From Adiantum capillus-veneris (lineage: Eukaryota; Streptophyta; Polypodiopsida; Polypodiales; Pteridaceae): 64,000 nucleotides of DNA. A program made the position numbers and the translations under genes. A model generated the notes under the pieces. The model was not told where the DNA came from. It ran no database searches and was given only the letters and a program-made list of their open reading frames with translations. Shown in pieces: positions 11,775 through 22,196 of this stretch (positions within the stretch are counted from its first letter, which is position 1; each line of letters opens with the position of its first letter). Location of the stretch: the NCBI GenBank assembly GCA_014529385.2, contig CM043971.1, positions 86,382,840 to 86,446,839 on the forward strand. The letters run 5' to 3'.

Positions 11775-12031
11775 AGTGACTCAGGAAATTACAAACCCCT
11801 TTTTTTTTTATATTAATGACAGTAGCGGCTCATAGCAGCTTTTTACAGAGTTGGGTGGGTAGATTAAAATAAAATAAATATAAAAACATTGAAGGAGTGG
11901 TGGTAATCCAGTATGAGAAGAATGATAGGGTTTGGGGAATTAAGGATTTCTCCTAGCACGGATGCACCGAATAGATACATGATCTTCTGTTGGTAGAAGA
12001 TTTTTCTATCTACATAGATATTCACATGCAT
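11775..12031 (-). other. Retroelement leader between LTR A and gag (primer site lost)
   Basis: Reading leftward from the LTR end at 12032, this leader resembles the leader of the other LTR A element (34080-34190): both contain TAGGAGAAAT followed by an AAACCCTATnAT block and an ATTTTTAT/TTTTATTT stretch. The TTTGGTGCC primer site seen at 33661 is missing here. Confidence 0.5.
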
Positions 12032-14675
12032 TGAGGCGGTCCGGGACGGGAAACAAGAGAGGTGACCTCTAAATACCCCTCAAGGCTCCCGTGCTGCTCA
12101 ATTGGGGCTGGGGCAACCACAAGCACAACACAACAACAAACCCATAGCCAAACCCAAACAAAATAGGGGCACCACCTAGTTATGGTATGCGAACTAGGAC
12201 GCAAGAGAGATTTTGGCACAACCAAGAAGATGCACCACACAACACACACAAGCAACCTCACACCAAGACACACATGAAATGGACCAGAGAGAGCTAGAGC
12301 AAAGGGAAGAGAGAGAGGAAAGGATCTTGCGTAATACCTTATTTGTGACTTGCAAATGGAGATGGTTCGTTATGATGCTATCCTAGAACTTGTACAAAAC
12401 TCACTCAATGCTTAGTGATTGCTAAACATTGCCAAAACACACACACACTGTCTTAGGGTGTGGGAGACCTCTCACCACAATACCCTCTTACAATGGACAA
12501 AAAAATGGCAATGAAAAACACACTAAAACACTTTCTAAAATCAAGATCAACCGATAAAAACTCAAAATACACAAGTCACCTTGAATTCACCAAACCGTAT
12601 TGCACAAATGGAAGGACGAAGATTTGAACGTCGAATCACGCCTTTGATGCACCAAACCTCAATTTATTGATGATAAAGGAGCTTATACAATAGTGGTTTT
12701 GAGATTTATGGAACTCACGCTCTCTCACTTACAATGTGTAGCTTGAAGGCTTCTCTCACACCAAGAGTGAAGCTCACAAGTGGTTGCTACACCTAAGTCT
12801 CTCCTCACGCATAGAGTGTTGGGGTGCTATGTGAGATATTGGAGGTTGTTTTACAAGAAGGAGAGGGGTCTATTTATAGGTTGGAGACCCCTCATAAAGA
12901 TTATTGGAAATCCTAATTTACAAGCTAACAAATCAGGATTATGATTTTTTTGAATATCAAAACATTGCGGGCCTTCTTTGTCTGCTTGAGTCATGGGTGT
13001 GGGCTCAAAAGAGAGCATTATTGATGGTAGATAAGGTGAAAGTAAGTAAGGAGAGAGAAAGAGAGAGAGAGAGTGTTACTATACACATGTCTTGAGGTGA
13101 GGTTTCTTTTATGGTTAGGTCAATGCTATTTTGTGTTAGTATGTTAGTCGTTAGTAATCACTAGAAAGTTAATGTTACATTTACAATGGGTAGAGTGAGT
13201 TGATTTGATGAAGGAAGAGGGGTGAATTAAAAGAGAATCATTGAGATGGTGAAGCTTTGAAGAAGCTTGAACTCACCCTTGTGTAGATTGTGGAAAAAAT
13301 GACCGCTGGTCTTCTTCTTCTTCTTCGCTTCTTTACGCCGCCGTCACAGTTGATCACCACGATGAAAAGAGGATTTGTTGATGAAAAATACTCAATTTGC
13401 AGAAGTTATCATGGTTAAGATGCTGAATTTTAGATATTTTTAGGAGAGGTAAATGAAATTGTAACATAGAAGCAATAGAGAGAGACATGGAGAGGGTGTA
13501 TGTATGTAGAGGTTCATAAAAGAACTATAGGGATGAGAGAGAAGGGTAATAGTGAAGAGGGTGGGAGAAGCCATGGAAACTGCAGGTTTGAGTGAGGGAA
13601 GGAGAGGGAGGGATGTGTAAGAGTGAGTAGGTGTGTGGAAGGGTGAGAAAAGACTAAGGGCTACTTGTGAGAAAAGTGGGCAGACTGGGGTCCACTCAAA
13701 AAATCATAGCTCACCGCTGGTAGCTCCAAAAATCATGAAAAAATTTGAGGTGATTATTCAAAGCGTGGGCTACATTTTCGCTTATGACCACCGCTCCAAA
13801 TTCGGAATGGAGATAGGTGCCAAAATTCTCACCAAAAAGCCTGTTTTTAATGCCTGCAAAAGTCTTTTAGTGGCCCCCTCCTTTGTTGAATTTGTACAAT
13901 GCATCCAAGAGTGAGCCCCTCCTTTGTCATATTATAATACAAAGCATCCAAGTTGCCCTTGACCCATGCATGGAGGAGGATTATTGGTGAATAAAGAAAT
14001 ATATACATGGTGGGACTAGTGTATGGACTATTCATGGACTTTAGCTCAATGAGCACATGGTGTTAGAATAATGAGTAAAAATAATAATAAAAATATGGAG
14101 GAGTTATGGATATGGAAAGATATTGGAATCATATGATATGGTCCCTCCTTGAATTATTTTGGGTGAAAGAGGAAAAGGTATGCAAGTAAATAATATAATA
14201 AACGTAACCAATGAGTAGAAATCAATTTTTTGTTTTCACGAGGGTGAGGGTGAAAATGTGGGAGTGATTTGTATAAAGGAAAAATATGAGGTTAGAGTAT
14301 GTACATATTGCCAAAAAATATAATTATGGTGTAAGAGGATGAAAGAAGGTGTACATAGGTTTAATAAAACACACACCTAAGTAGAAATATTTAAATAAAA
14401 TACCAAAATAATTTTTAAAAATCCATCTATTTAGGCCATATATACAATGAAATATTTACACACAAAGAGGCCATAATATACTTTTTTTTTTTGTTTTGGC
14501 TCAACTAGCCAGTGACTAGCTAGTTGAGGGTTTTTAAGAAGATATGGGAAAAGCCCCCTAACTCACACACGCCTATGTACAGTGAAATGGTAGGGATAGC
14601 CATAGCGTTTGGGTGAATTTGGTAGGATGGAGTAACTTAGTATGGAAATTATGGAGAGCCGAAAAACGGCTATCA
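12032..14675 (-). repeat. LTR of family A, minus orientation, 2644 bp
   Basis: On the minus strand it runs from TGATAGCCGTTTTTCGGCTC (14675) to CGGACCGCCTCA (12032). It matches the plus-strand copy at 30981-33658 along its length. The minus-strand TATA box CTATAAATA is at 12871-12879. It is flanked upstream by a polypurine tract and integrase, and downstream by leader and gag, so a single LTR serves both sides. A short GA tract (13049-13071) corresponds to the long CT tract of the other copy. ORFs within it are not genes. Confidence 0.88.
12175..12198 (-). promoter_or_regulatory. Conserved LTR hairpin, A minus copy
   Basis: CCTAGTT (12175-12181) pairs with AACTAGG (12192-12198) around 10 nt. 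Compared with the D-family stem (CCTAGCT/AGCTAGG) both strands of one base pair have changed. Confidence 0.5.
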
Positions 14676-14690
14676 TTAGCCCTCCCCCCA
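14676..14690 (-). promoter_or_regulatory. Polypurine tract adjoining LTR A
   Basis: On the minus strand TGGGGGGAGGGCTAA directly precedes the LTR start TGATAGCC. It lies about 15 bp after the integrase stop, the standard position of the plus-strand primer of a Ty3/gypsy element. Confidence 0.85.
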
Positions 14691-14704
14691 GGATGATGGT
14701 ATAT

Positions 14705-16200
14705 TCATGTACCATCATAGAGCATCTTTTCCAAAGAGAGTGCTTCAGAGTCCTTGACAAGATCTTCATTGTTTGGCCCCTCGGAATTTTGGCTGGAGTT
14801 ACACTCATGCTTCATGTAACAATACTTACATGAGACCGCGGCCTTTGGACGGATCTTTGGTAGATCCTTTGGTAGAAGGCGACTCAAATAGGGCTTCAAG
14901 CGATACCCGTTTACCTTCCTGGAGTTCTCTTTACCATTCAAGTCCATAAGCTGATAGTAACTAGAATTGAAAGCCTTCTTGACTATGTATGGCCCTTGTC
15001 ATCTAGTTTCAAACTTGGCATCAAAACGATTGTCAAGTCGATTGTCATACCTTAGCACAAGCTCTCCTTCCTTGATGCCTTTGTCCTTCAGTTTCTTGTC
15101 GTGGATTTCTTTCGCTTGTGTGGCTTTCCTCTTGTAGCACTCGTATGCTGCTTCTCTTTTCCACTCAAGCTCCACTAACGTAAGAAGTCGATCCATCCAT
15201 ACCTCTTGATCATCTTGTGCTCCTTTGCCATGAAGTCGCATTGTTGGAATGTTGAGCTCGATAGGCTGAAAAGCCTCTTGACCATAGACCAAGTGAAATG
15301 GTGTGAGCTCCGTGGCTTCCCTATATGTGGTTTGATATGCCCACAAGGCACCATCCAAGAAGTCATCCCATAATTTTGTCTTGTTTTACACCATCTTTCT
15401 AATTATTCCTGCAATGACACCATTAGCCTTCTCCACCAAACCATTTGACTGTGGGTAGTATGGTGTGCTATCGCGATGTAGAATGTGAAGCTCTTCACAA
15501 ACTTCTGTGAGCAAGCCCTTCCTAAACCCTGGACCATTATCAGAAACAATCTCCAAAGGTGTGGCAAATCTGCAACAAATGTGAGTGTACACAAACTTGC
15601 TAACTGTCCTCTCATTCACTCTTGCCACACTTTGAGCTTCCACCCATGAGCTTCCACCCACCTAGTCATATAGTCTACAGCCACTAGAATGTAGAGTTTA
15701 CCATTTTTTGTCCTAGGCAGAGGACCCATAGCATCAATGCCCCACTTTTCAAAGGGTCTATTTGCAAGCACTATTTGCCTCGGGCCATGCACCAACCTTC
15801 TATTTCCATTTATCTGACAATTGTGACAGCTTTTACACCAATGTTGAACATCCACATGCAAGCTAGGCCAAACATACCCCGCAAGCAAAATCTTCTTCAC
15901 AGTTGATTCTTGGGCAAAATGACCACCACATGCCTCTTCATGCAAACCTTTTAGAATGGCTGGAATTTCCTCGATAGTTGGTACTCTTCTGCACACTTGA
16001 TCTTTCCCTCTTTGATAGAGGGAGCCTTCTAGGAAGAGATAGAAACTTGCCTTCTTCATGAGTCTCCTCTTCTGAGCCTTCGTGTAGTCTTGTGGAAACT
16101 CACCCTCCAAAATGTAGCCAATAATGGGATCCAATGACTCCAATCCCTGGTATCTTGGTTGCTTGACAGCTACTGCCACCGTGATGACCTGCACTTCTCT
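14705..16200 (-). pseudogene. Ty3/gypsy integrase, nearly intact but with two stops and a frameshift
   Basis: This integrase inserts element cDNA into the chromosome. An N-terminal zinc-binding region (LHEEACGGH, then CKSCHNC) spans about 15800-15960. The catalytic core shows WGIDAMGPLP, then VSDNGPGF, then YYPQSNGLVEKANG, supplying the D, D and E. The C-terminal part (GALWAYQTTYREATELTPFH, then GELVLRYDNRLD) ends at 14705, 15 bp before the polypurine tract. There is no chromodomain, which fits Tat/Athila-type elements. Lesions are a 14-bp tandem duplication (15633-15660, TGAGCTTCCACCCA twice) that shifts frame, and in-frame stops at 15386-15388 and 14999-15001. The N-terminus is cut by the inverted-repeat element at 16220. 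Confidence 0.88.
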
Positions 16201-16624
16201 CTCAACACATGTAACTGCTCATTAGGAGATTTCGGAGGTCTTTTGGAGGGCCTTTTGGAAGAGAGAGGAAAATAAGCTCCTCCAATGAGAGAAGAGCCTA
16301 CGTTACGTAGAAAAATAGATTGATATTAACAAAAATATAAAAGGTGTCCCTCTCCTCATTTAATAATCTAGTGGTCCTTGAAGACGATCACTCTCTTTCA
16401 TTTAATGCGAGCACTTTTTGCAGAAGGTAGATGCGGTGCATTTGATACGGCTTACGTCATCACTAGAATTCAAAAAGTTACAAACCTATCAAGTGGTGGA
16501 ATATTTTGAAACTTTTGATACTGTCAATGCGTCCGGAACGCCCAAATATCCTAGAAATGAATGTCCAATTGCCTAGCTCCGACATCCAAAGAGGCAAAGA
16601 ATGTCAAAAACCCCTAAAAGAACA

Positions 16625-16692
16625 TTTTACTAACGGCGCGCGAGGGGGAATTCCAAAATTTTGGAATGCCTCATCGCGCGCCGTTAGTAAAA
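16625..16692. repeat. Hairpin 1 (68-bp near-perfect palindrome)
   Basis: TTTTACTAACGGCGCGCGA (16625-16643) is the exact reverse complement of 16674-16692. The interior contains the 18-bp palindrome ATTCCAAAATTTTGGAAT (16650-16667). Confidence 0.95.
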
Positions 16693-17022
16693 AACCCCTT
16701 TTTTCCTCTTTTAGAGAGCTTTTTGAGAGGAAAATGTCAAAAAATCTCTAAAAAGGCCTCCATCTATCACATAGGTTTTTTCTTCATCATCTTAGCCTTA
16801 GAGATCATAATTTCGGGTCTATAAGAGTGAGCACGCACACCCATTGTTACAATTCTACAAAGTGCATTTTGATCACACACACACACACACACACAGACAT
16901 ACAAATATAACATACACACAAACACACAGAGACACAAATATAACATACACACACACAGAGACACACACACTCACAAACACACAAATATAACACACAGACA
17001 CACACACATAAACACAAAGAGC

Positions 17023-17053
<31 letters not shown>

Positions 17054-17058
17054 CTATA

Positions 17059-17119
17059 CTATAGGCGCGCGTAGAGAGGCACAACCGGTGTGCATGTCTC
17101 TATGCGCGCCTTTAGTACT
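17059..17119. repeat. Hairpin 2 (imperfect palindrome)
   Basis: ACTATAGGCGCGCGTAGAGA pairs with TCTCTATGCGCGCCTTTAGT, centred near ACCGGT. It carries the same AGGCGCGC arm motif as the other three hairpins. Confidence 0.85.
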
Positions 17120-17223
17120 GTGCATCCACCAGTGTATGTGTTTATGTGTGTATGTGTGAGTGTTATAGAGAGAGGAAGTAAGGCGGGGGAAAGAGAGAGA
17201 GAGAGAGTCTTTCTGTTACCTTA

Positions 17224-17284
17224 TACTAACGGCGCGAGGAGGTGTTTTTTGAGGTCAAAACATGCTCCACGCGCGCCGTTAGTA
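17224..17284. repeat. Hairpin 3
   Basis: TACTAACGGCGCG (17224-17236) pairs exactly with CGCGCCGTTAGTA (17272-17284), with a 35-nt loop. Confidence 0.9.
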
Positions 17285-17334
17285 ATGGGAGTCTCTCACT
17301 CTCTCTCTCTCTTTAAATATGCTAAGCTATAGAA

Positions 17335-17337
<3 letters not shown>

Positions 17338-17382
<45 letters not shown>
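17338..17382. repeat. (GA)n microsatellite
   Basis: GA tract inside the inverted-repeat element. A (CT)n tract lies at 17022-17050. Confidence 0.95.
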
Positions 17383-17384
<2 letters not shown>

Positions 17385-17466
17385 GCATGGTGTAAAAGTG
17401 CAATAGAGAAACATGGGTAGGCTTTCTTGAAAAATAATTGTCCAAAAATCACTAAAAGGAGCTTTG

Positions 17467-17528
17467 TACTAACGGCGCGCAGAGGGGTATTTTAGCATTT
17501 TAGAATGCCTCCTCGCGCGCCTTAAGTA
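17467..17528. repeat. Hairpin 4
   Basis: TACTAACGGCGCGC (17467-17480) pairs with GCGCGCCTTAAGTA (17515-17528) with two mismatches. It is the mirror partner of hairpin 1 in the opposite terminal repeat. Confidence 0.85.
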
Positions 17529-18034
17529 AAAAGCTCATTTTTTGGGGTTTTTTGATATTTTTTGCCTCTCCGGATGTCGGAATGAGACAAGTAGACATTC
17601 GTTTTTAGGGTATTTTGGCGTTCCGGACGCATTGGTGGTGTCAAAAGCCTCAAAATCTATCACTATTTGACAGTTTGTGAATTTTCAACTTTCAGTGATG
17701 ACGTAAGCTGCCTTGAATGCGCCGCACCTGCCTCCTGAAAAAGATGCTCACATTAAATAAAAAAGTGACCGTTTTCAAGGACGATTGGAAATATAAATCT
17801 ACTTTTTAAAGTGTCTGGTTGTCCTTTTGGACGTACTCACAAGGTGCAAGTGCATTTTAAAAAAAGTTTCTAAAGAGAGAAATACAATTTCTTACAAGGC
17901 CCTCCAAATGACCTCCAAAATTTTCTAATGTCTGTTCCTTGCAATTAATGATATTCAAGCCATGTGTACAGGAGCTTGAGTGCTTGTCTAAAGGGGTAAG
18001 AGAAGTGCCAAAGTACACCTAAAAAATTGTTAAA

Positions 18035-18721
18035 ATGGCTGACAATAGTAAAGAGAGTGAAATTAATGTTGATAACTTTGATTTTGCTAATGAGAAGGCT
18101 ACTAATGATGCCCCTATGCTTGTTAAGTACCTTGTTTCTAGGCTTCAACAAGCCATGGGCAATCCATCCCTCCAAAGCAAAGTGCAATGGCAGTGTTGTA
18201 CTCATGGGATTCTCCAAGCTCCCCACCATGAAGAGAGAGTTCCTAGGAATCTTCCTTGAGAGACTTCCAAAAGAGGCCTCTCTCCAATTTGGGAAGAAGA
18301 AGAGGATCCATCTAAAGGGCTCAAAAATTTTCTTCTTGATGACGCATCTCCTTCCCAAAGGAGAACTCAAGAGTCCCCACCAAAAGAACGAGAAAGTAGT
18401 GAGTCTCCTGCCACCTCGGTGGAGATGGCTCCACAAAGATAATAGGCAAAACGCTCTCCATCACCTCCTAAACGGAGAAGACCATCTCACACCTATCCAC
18501 ATCATAATTCAAAGAGGGATGATAAAAAGCAAGAAAATAAAAGGCCAAAGAGGTCACCATCTTTTCCATCTTATTTATCCACTTCCTCTTATGAAGAAAG
18601 TGATGGTGCAGACAAAGAAGACCAAGGCAAGAAAAAGACAAGAAAGAGGTCACCCTCTTCTCTATCTTCCTCAAATTCTTCATCTTCTGAAGAAAGCAAT
18701 GGTGCAACTTTTGAACCATAA
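18035..18721 (+). pseudogene. Disrupted basic, Ser/Lys/Arg-rich ORF, unrecognised
   Basis: One reading frame from ATG at 18035 runs to a TAA at 18719-18721, interrupted by three stops (one near 18258 and a double stop near 18440). The N-terminus (MADNSKESEINVDNFDFANE) is acidic. The C-terminal half is basic and serine-rich (KRSPSPPKRRRPSHTYPHH, then KKKTRKRSPSSLSSSNSSSS). This composition resembles SR-like or Gag tails, but I cannot assign a family. It lies just upstream of an LTR B copy and may be the tail of a retroelement ORF or a captured host fragment. Confidence 0.35.
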
Positions 18722-18878
18722 AAACAAGAGTCCATAGGAAATCCTATGCCATTGGTGCAGCCAAAGTTGGTTGAAGTTAGTAGGTGGTCTATGCCAGGCA
18801 AAGGGTGCAATCGAGTGCAGTGCAGAAGGCTAGGGCAGGTGCCAAGGCCCTAGGCAGCCAAAGGATAGCGGGAATGCA

Positions 18879-21016
18879 TGCTTGAAGCGGCTTTTTAGGC
18901 CAAAAGTGCTATGCAATGGTCCAGATGGGATGGTGGGTCAAGGTGTCCAAAATGCCAAGTCAGCATCCTGAAATGTAGTGCTCAATGTGCTCTAGAAGCT
19001 AGTCCAGACAGCTCTTCAAACGGAGCCCCGGTGTGCAAGATATTGCAGTTTAAAGAAAGAGTGTGTATCAGATCCCCAATGGACAGGGCAGCTGGGGACA
19101 GGTGGCCCGGGCTGATGTCAGTGTATACATCTGTAAAGCTCGAGTTGTGGAGCATGCCTGTCTTCTTGGATTGCGAATTGGAGTTCTAGATGGAAAGTTA
19201 TGGCAATTAGAAGATTTTCTAGGGGCCGGGTCTGAGCCCACTTGCACGCATTGGAGGATGTGCCATCTAGCAGTCTTTTGAGCCACGCCAAAGTTCTTGG
19301 TGATAGAATGAGTCATGTGGAGCTAGCACGAATTGACGGTGTGTCAATCGGATGCTTAGTCGGCAAGATACGGCAAGACGAATTCGGGAGCATTTGACCA
19401 ATGAGAGGTTTGCAGATGCTTTTTGGTTTTTTTGCCGCCTCGGATGATGGCATTGAAAATATCAAGAGGGGGAAAAAGGTGGATGATTTGAAGGCGGACA
19501 TGGTGGGTTTTGGTCGGGCTCCAAAGCCGGTTCATAGGCCCACTGAACAAGACCTAACAGAATACCCACTACAAGCAAAAAAAGAGGTTTTTTAAAAGTT
19601 TAGAAGATATGGTTTTTGAGGCCTTGGAGGCCGCTCAAGCCGAGGACTGCTACGTGGTGCCCCAGTATCCCATATGCGCAGGTGGCAGTGCGAATGGATG
19701 GGTTTAAAACTAGCATCGTGAGGGACATTTGGTATGTAACAAGGGCGTGGAGAGCTCTTGGAGCTCGTGGCTATGGCGAGGGCGCTGGAGGCGCTGTGTT
19801 GGCCGAACGCAGCCCTGCGGGTCGGAAGCGGTGGTTTTTGGATGATAGGGTGGCCCGCCCGCATGTGAGGCAGTTGGCAGTGACGATGACATGGCGCTCA
19901 GCATGGGGCAGTTCCCACAGCCCATGGGGCCCCGAAGTTTTAAAGGGGACAGAGGGGGCAATAGTGATATCGCTATTGCCTCCCCCCTCAGGTAAGGGGA
20001 AAGTCCCACAGTAGGGTAAGCGAGGCAGAGAAAGGGACAGGGAGAGGAAAGAGAATTCGAGGGAGGTAGAGGCCATCCGAGCAGGGCCAAATGGGAAAAC
20101 CCAAATGTTGTCTGGGCAAGAAAAAGTTGAGGCAAGGCCAAGTGGGCACATCCCAAGGCATGTCCGAGCAAGTACTAGCATGGGTGAACCAAGTGCTAGA
20201 AGACAAAGAGGAGATAGAGGAAAAAGGTGGCAAGGAGGAATCGGAAGAATAGAGGGAGAAGGGAGAGAGTCAAAGTCAAAAATTGAGCACCATAAGGTTG
20301 AGGCCACAAAGGGTAAAAGTGAAAGGTAAAAAATAAAAAATAAAAATGCCAAGGGGCAATAGCGACATCGCTAATGCCCCCCCAAGTGCAAAGAGTGAAG
20401 AAGAGAGAGATAGAGCAAGGCGGTGCCCCCTTCCCAAAAAATTGCCAATTCAAGGTGCAGATGGACCAATTACATTGTAAATTCCTAAATTAAAGACCCC
20501 CCCTATAAAAGTAAAAAATGGATCAAATTGAGGACTTTTTCTTGGCCTTTTGAGGTGCCGTTTGAAGCCTGCAAAGTGGAGTTATCTAGCGAGGTAGCCC
20601 CTTTGTAACTTTTTCTTGAAAATGGCCATGGTGATGGCAGTGTAAGCCCGTGTATATGTTTTATGAAGAGAAATCAAGCCACAGTTGCCTCCCGTGCCGT
20701 TGTTTCCCCTTCCCCCCTTCTCTTTCTCCTGCTTTCATGTTTCTCCTCGGTGCCGACTGTGTGGAAGTGTGTGCCTCCCCCCGGACCGACGGTGTTTTGA
20801 GTGAGAGAGTGAGATTGAGTGTCTGTGTGCGTGTGTAAGGGGGAGACAGGCAGTGGTAGTAGGTGTGTTTTGTGTGGTGGTTTGTAGAGTGTGTGAGCAG
20901 TGGAAAAGTGTTTCTTTGAAGGTGTTTTCTGAGAGGATAGGGGTGCTGTGAATACCTTGAGCTATAGAGAGGACTTTGTGTTTGTACCGGGTGTGTTCCC
21001 CCATTCCCCCTCTCCA
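18879..21016 (+). repeat. LTR of family B, copy 1 (plus)
   Basis: It aligns by eye with 39401-41373 and 45600-47029, for example GGACAGGGCAGC, TTATGGCAATTAGAAG/TTATGGCCAGTTGAAG and TCCCCCTCTCCAT. A TATA box (CTATAAAA) is at 20513-20520. The end at 21016 (CTCTCCA) corresponds to the copy-2 end before its primer site. The start is approximate. Here the LTR is joined directly to chromovirus gag instead of its own primer site. Many long ORFs on both strands are GC-rich chance frames. Confidence 0.75.
19952..19985. repeat. GC-capped palindrome in LTR B copy 1
   Basis: GGGGGCAATAGTGATATCGC continuing into TATTGCC and TCCCC is a near-perfect palindrome centred on GATATC. A related one lies at 20353-20380 (GGGGCAATAGCGA paired with TCGCTAATGCCCC), and a variant lies in copy 3 at about 46455-46490. 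Confidence 0.85.
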
Positions 21017-21018
21017 TC

Positions 21019-21860
21019 GTGTGGAAGAGATTGTCCAAGCTCAAGAAGTTCAAAGAGGGAGGAAAGAGCATCCATTTGCTTACCTATGATGGCACATTTG
21101 GTGCTACCGACAAAGTCTTGGCTTTCATCCAACAATTAGATGCGGTGTTTGGGGACGAGGGCTTCACAGAGTCCTTTGATCTATGCCATGTAGCTATGCA
21201 CTTTCAAAATTCCGCCAGGCAATGGTGGTCTAGCCTATGGTCAAAATATGAAGCTCCACGAACATGGAAAGCTTTAAGAGCTTCCATTATGAAGCAGGTT
21301 TTAGCAACCGGTGCCAAAGACAAAAGTACTCACCGCATGCTGAAGCTTGAATCCCTCTCCCTATGAATCCATTCACAAACATGTAGACAAGTTTTGAGAC
21401 TTACATCTCAAAGCCACTGTCTTCAAAAAGATGGATTGTTGAGAGCAGCAACAACAATTTTGTGCGGGCTTAACTGAAGAACTGGCGGAGTATGTCAACT
21501 CCCAAAGGCCACACACCATATCTGCGGTTATACAACATACCATGGTGGCTTCACAAATCAATTTTCAAACAGGGGCTAAGAGAAATCTTAAGCCCACGGA
21601 AAACAAGGGTTCCAATTAGCCTAAGGGGAAGGACAATGTCCAAAAATCTCCTAAGGGCAATTCCAATAACAACAAAGCTAAGGAGAAGGGATTTTACAAA
21701 GGAAAAAACAAACTCTCTTTGAAGAGCTTGAGCGTTATCGCAAGGATAACCGTTGTTTCAAATGCGGCGAGCAAGGGCATGCATACCGTGAACCTCCTAG
21801 ACCTACCTTGGTCCAAATCCAAGAAGAGGAAGCTCACCACAAAGGATCTCCTCTATGCCA
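21019..21860 (+). pseudogene. Chromovirus gag with zinc knuckle, frameshifted
   Basis: The capsid part at 21019-21366 is open: SIHLLTYDGTFGATDKV, then FQNSARQWWSSLWSKY (the typical W-rich retrotransposon gag motif), then a stop. Frame changes follow. At about 21752 CFKCGEQGHAYREP is a zinc knuckle with Pro in place of the last Cys. Gag would form the particle that packages element RNA. The N-terminus is truncated at the junction with LTR B at 21016. Confidence 0.75.
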
Positions 21861-21879
21861 TGCTTGGGGAAAGGTAAGA

Positions 21880-22196
21880 GAACATAATGCTTTTATTCTA
21901 TTTGACCCTGGTTCTACTCACAATTTCACATCCACATAGTTGGCCACCAAGCTAGGCAAACAAGCCTATGAGATGGGAGATTTCCTACCCGCAGATTGTG
22001 CTTTCAAGGGGCAATAAGCTTCAACCACTCCCTTTATTGGGAAATTGAGGCTCCATGTCCAAAGTATGTGGACAAAGATGACTTCTTTATCTCTTCTCTC
22101 AAGCACGAGGATGTATTCCTAGGGGCACCATGGTTTGATCGCATGGCTGCCAATGTGAATTTCCTTGGAAGGAGAATCTACTTTAGGTTCAGATAA
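21880..22196 (+). pseudogene. Chromovirus aspartic protease, degenerate
   Basis: ILFDPGSTHNFTS (about 21895) is the D-P/S-G-S/T active-site block typical of plant chromovirus proteases. A stop follows. After a frame change the C-terminal part is open to 22196 (YVDKDDFFISSLKHEDVFLG, then APWFDRMAANVNF). Confidence 0.75.

Larger units (their letters stand above)
16220..17930. mobile_element. Non-autonomous element with about 480-bp terminal inverted repeats and four hairpins
   Basis: 16220 to about 16700 and 17450 to 17930 are inverted repeats of each other. The ends read CATTAGGAGATTTCGGAGG and, in reverse complement, CATTAGAAAATTTTGGAGG; further in both carry GGAGGGCCTT, TTACGTCATCACT and GCGTCCGGAACGCC. 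No transposase is encoded. The interior holds AC and CT/GA tracts. I could not find a target-site duplication: 9-bp flanks do not match. Long terminal repeats suggest a Mutator-like or foldback element. The TACTAACGGCGCGC hairpins recall subterminal hairpins of some CACTA elements. Confidence 0.75.

Noticed and set aside
16220-17930. Mutator-type 9-bp target duplication around the inverted-repeat element
   Set aside because: The 9 bases on each side of the proposed ends do not match, so superfamily assignment was left open.
18027-18737. 236-codon plus-strand ORF starting at 18027
   Set aside because: The frame starting at 18035, despite three stops, has the composition of a real protein; the longer ORF looks like its shadow.
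19592-20352. Several overlapping 130-190-codon ORFs on both strands
   Set aside because: They lie in LTR B copy 1, which is repeated at 39.4 and 45.6 kb without these frames; GC-rich chance ORFs.
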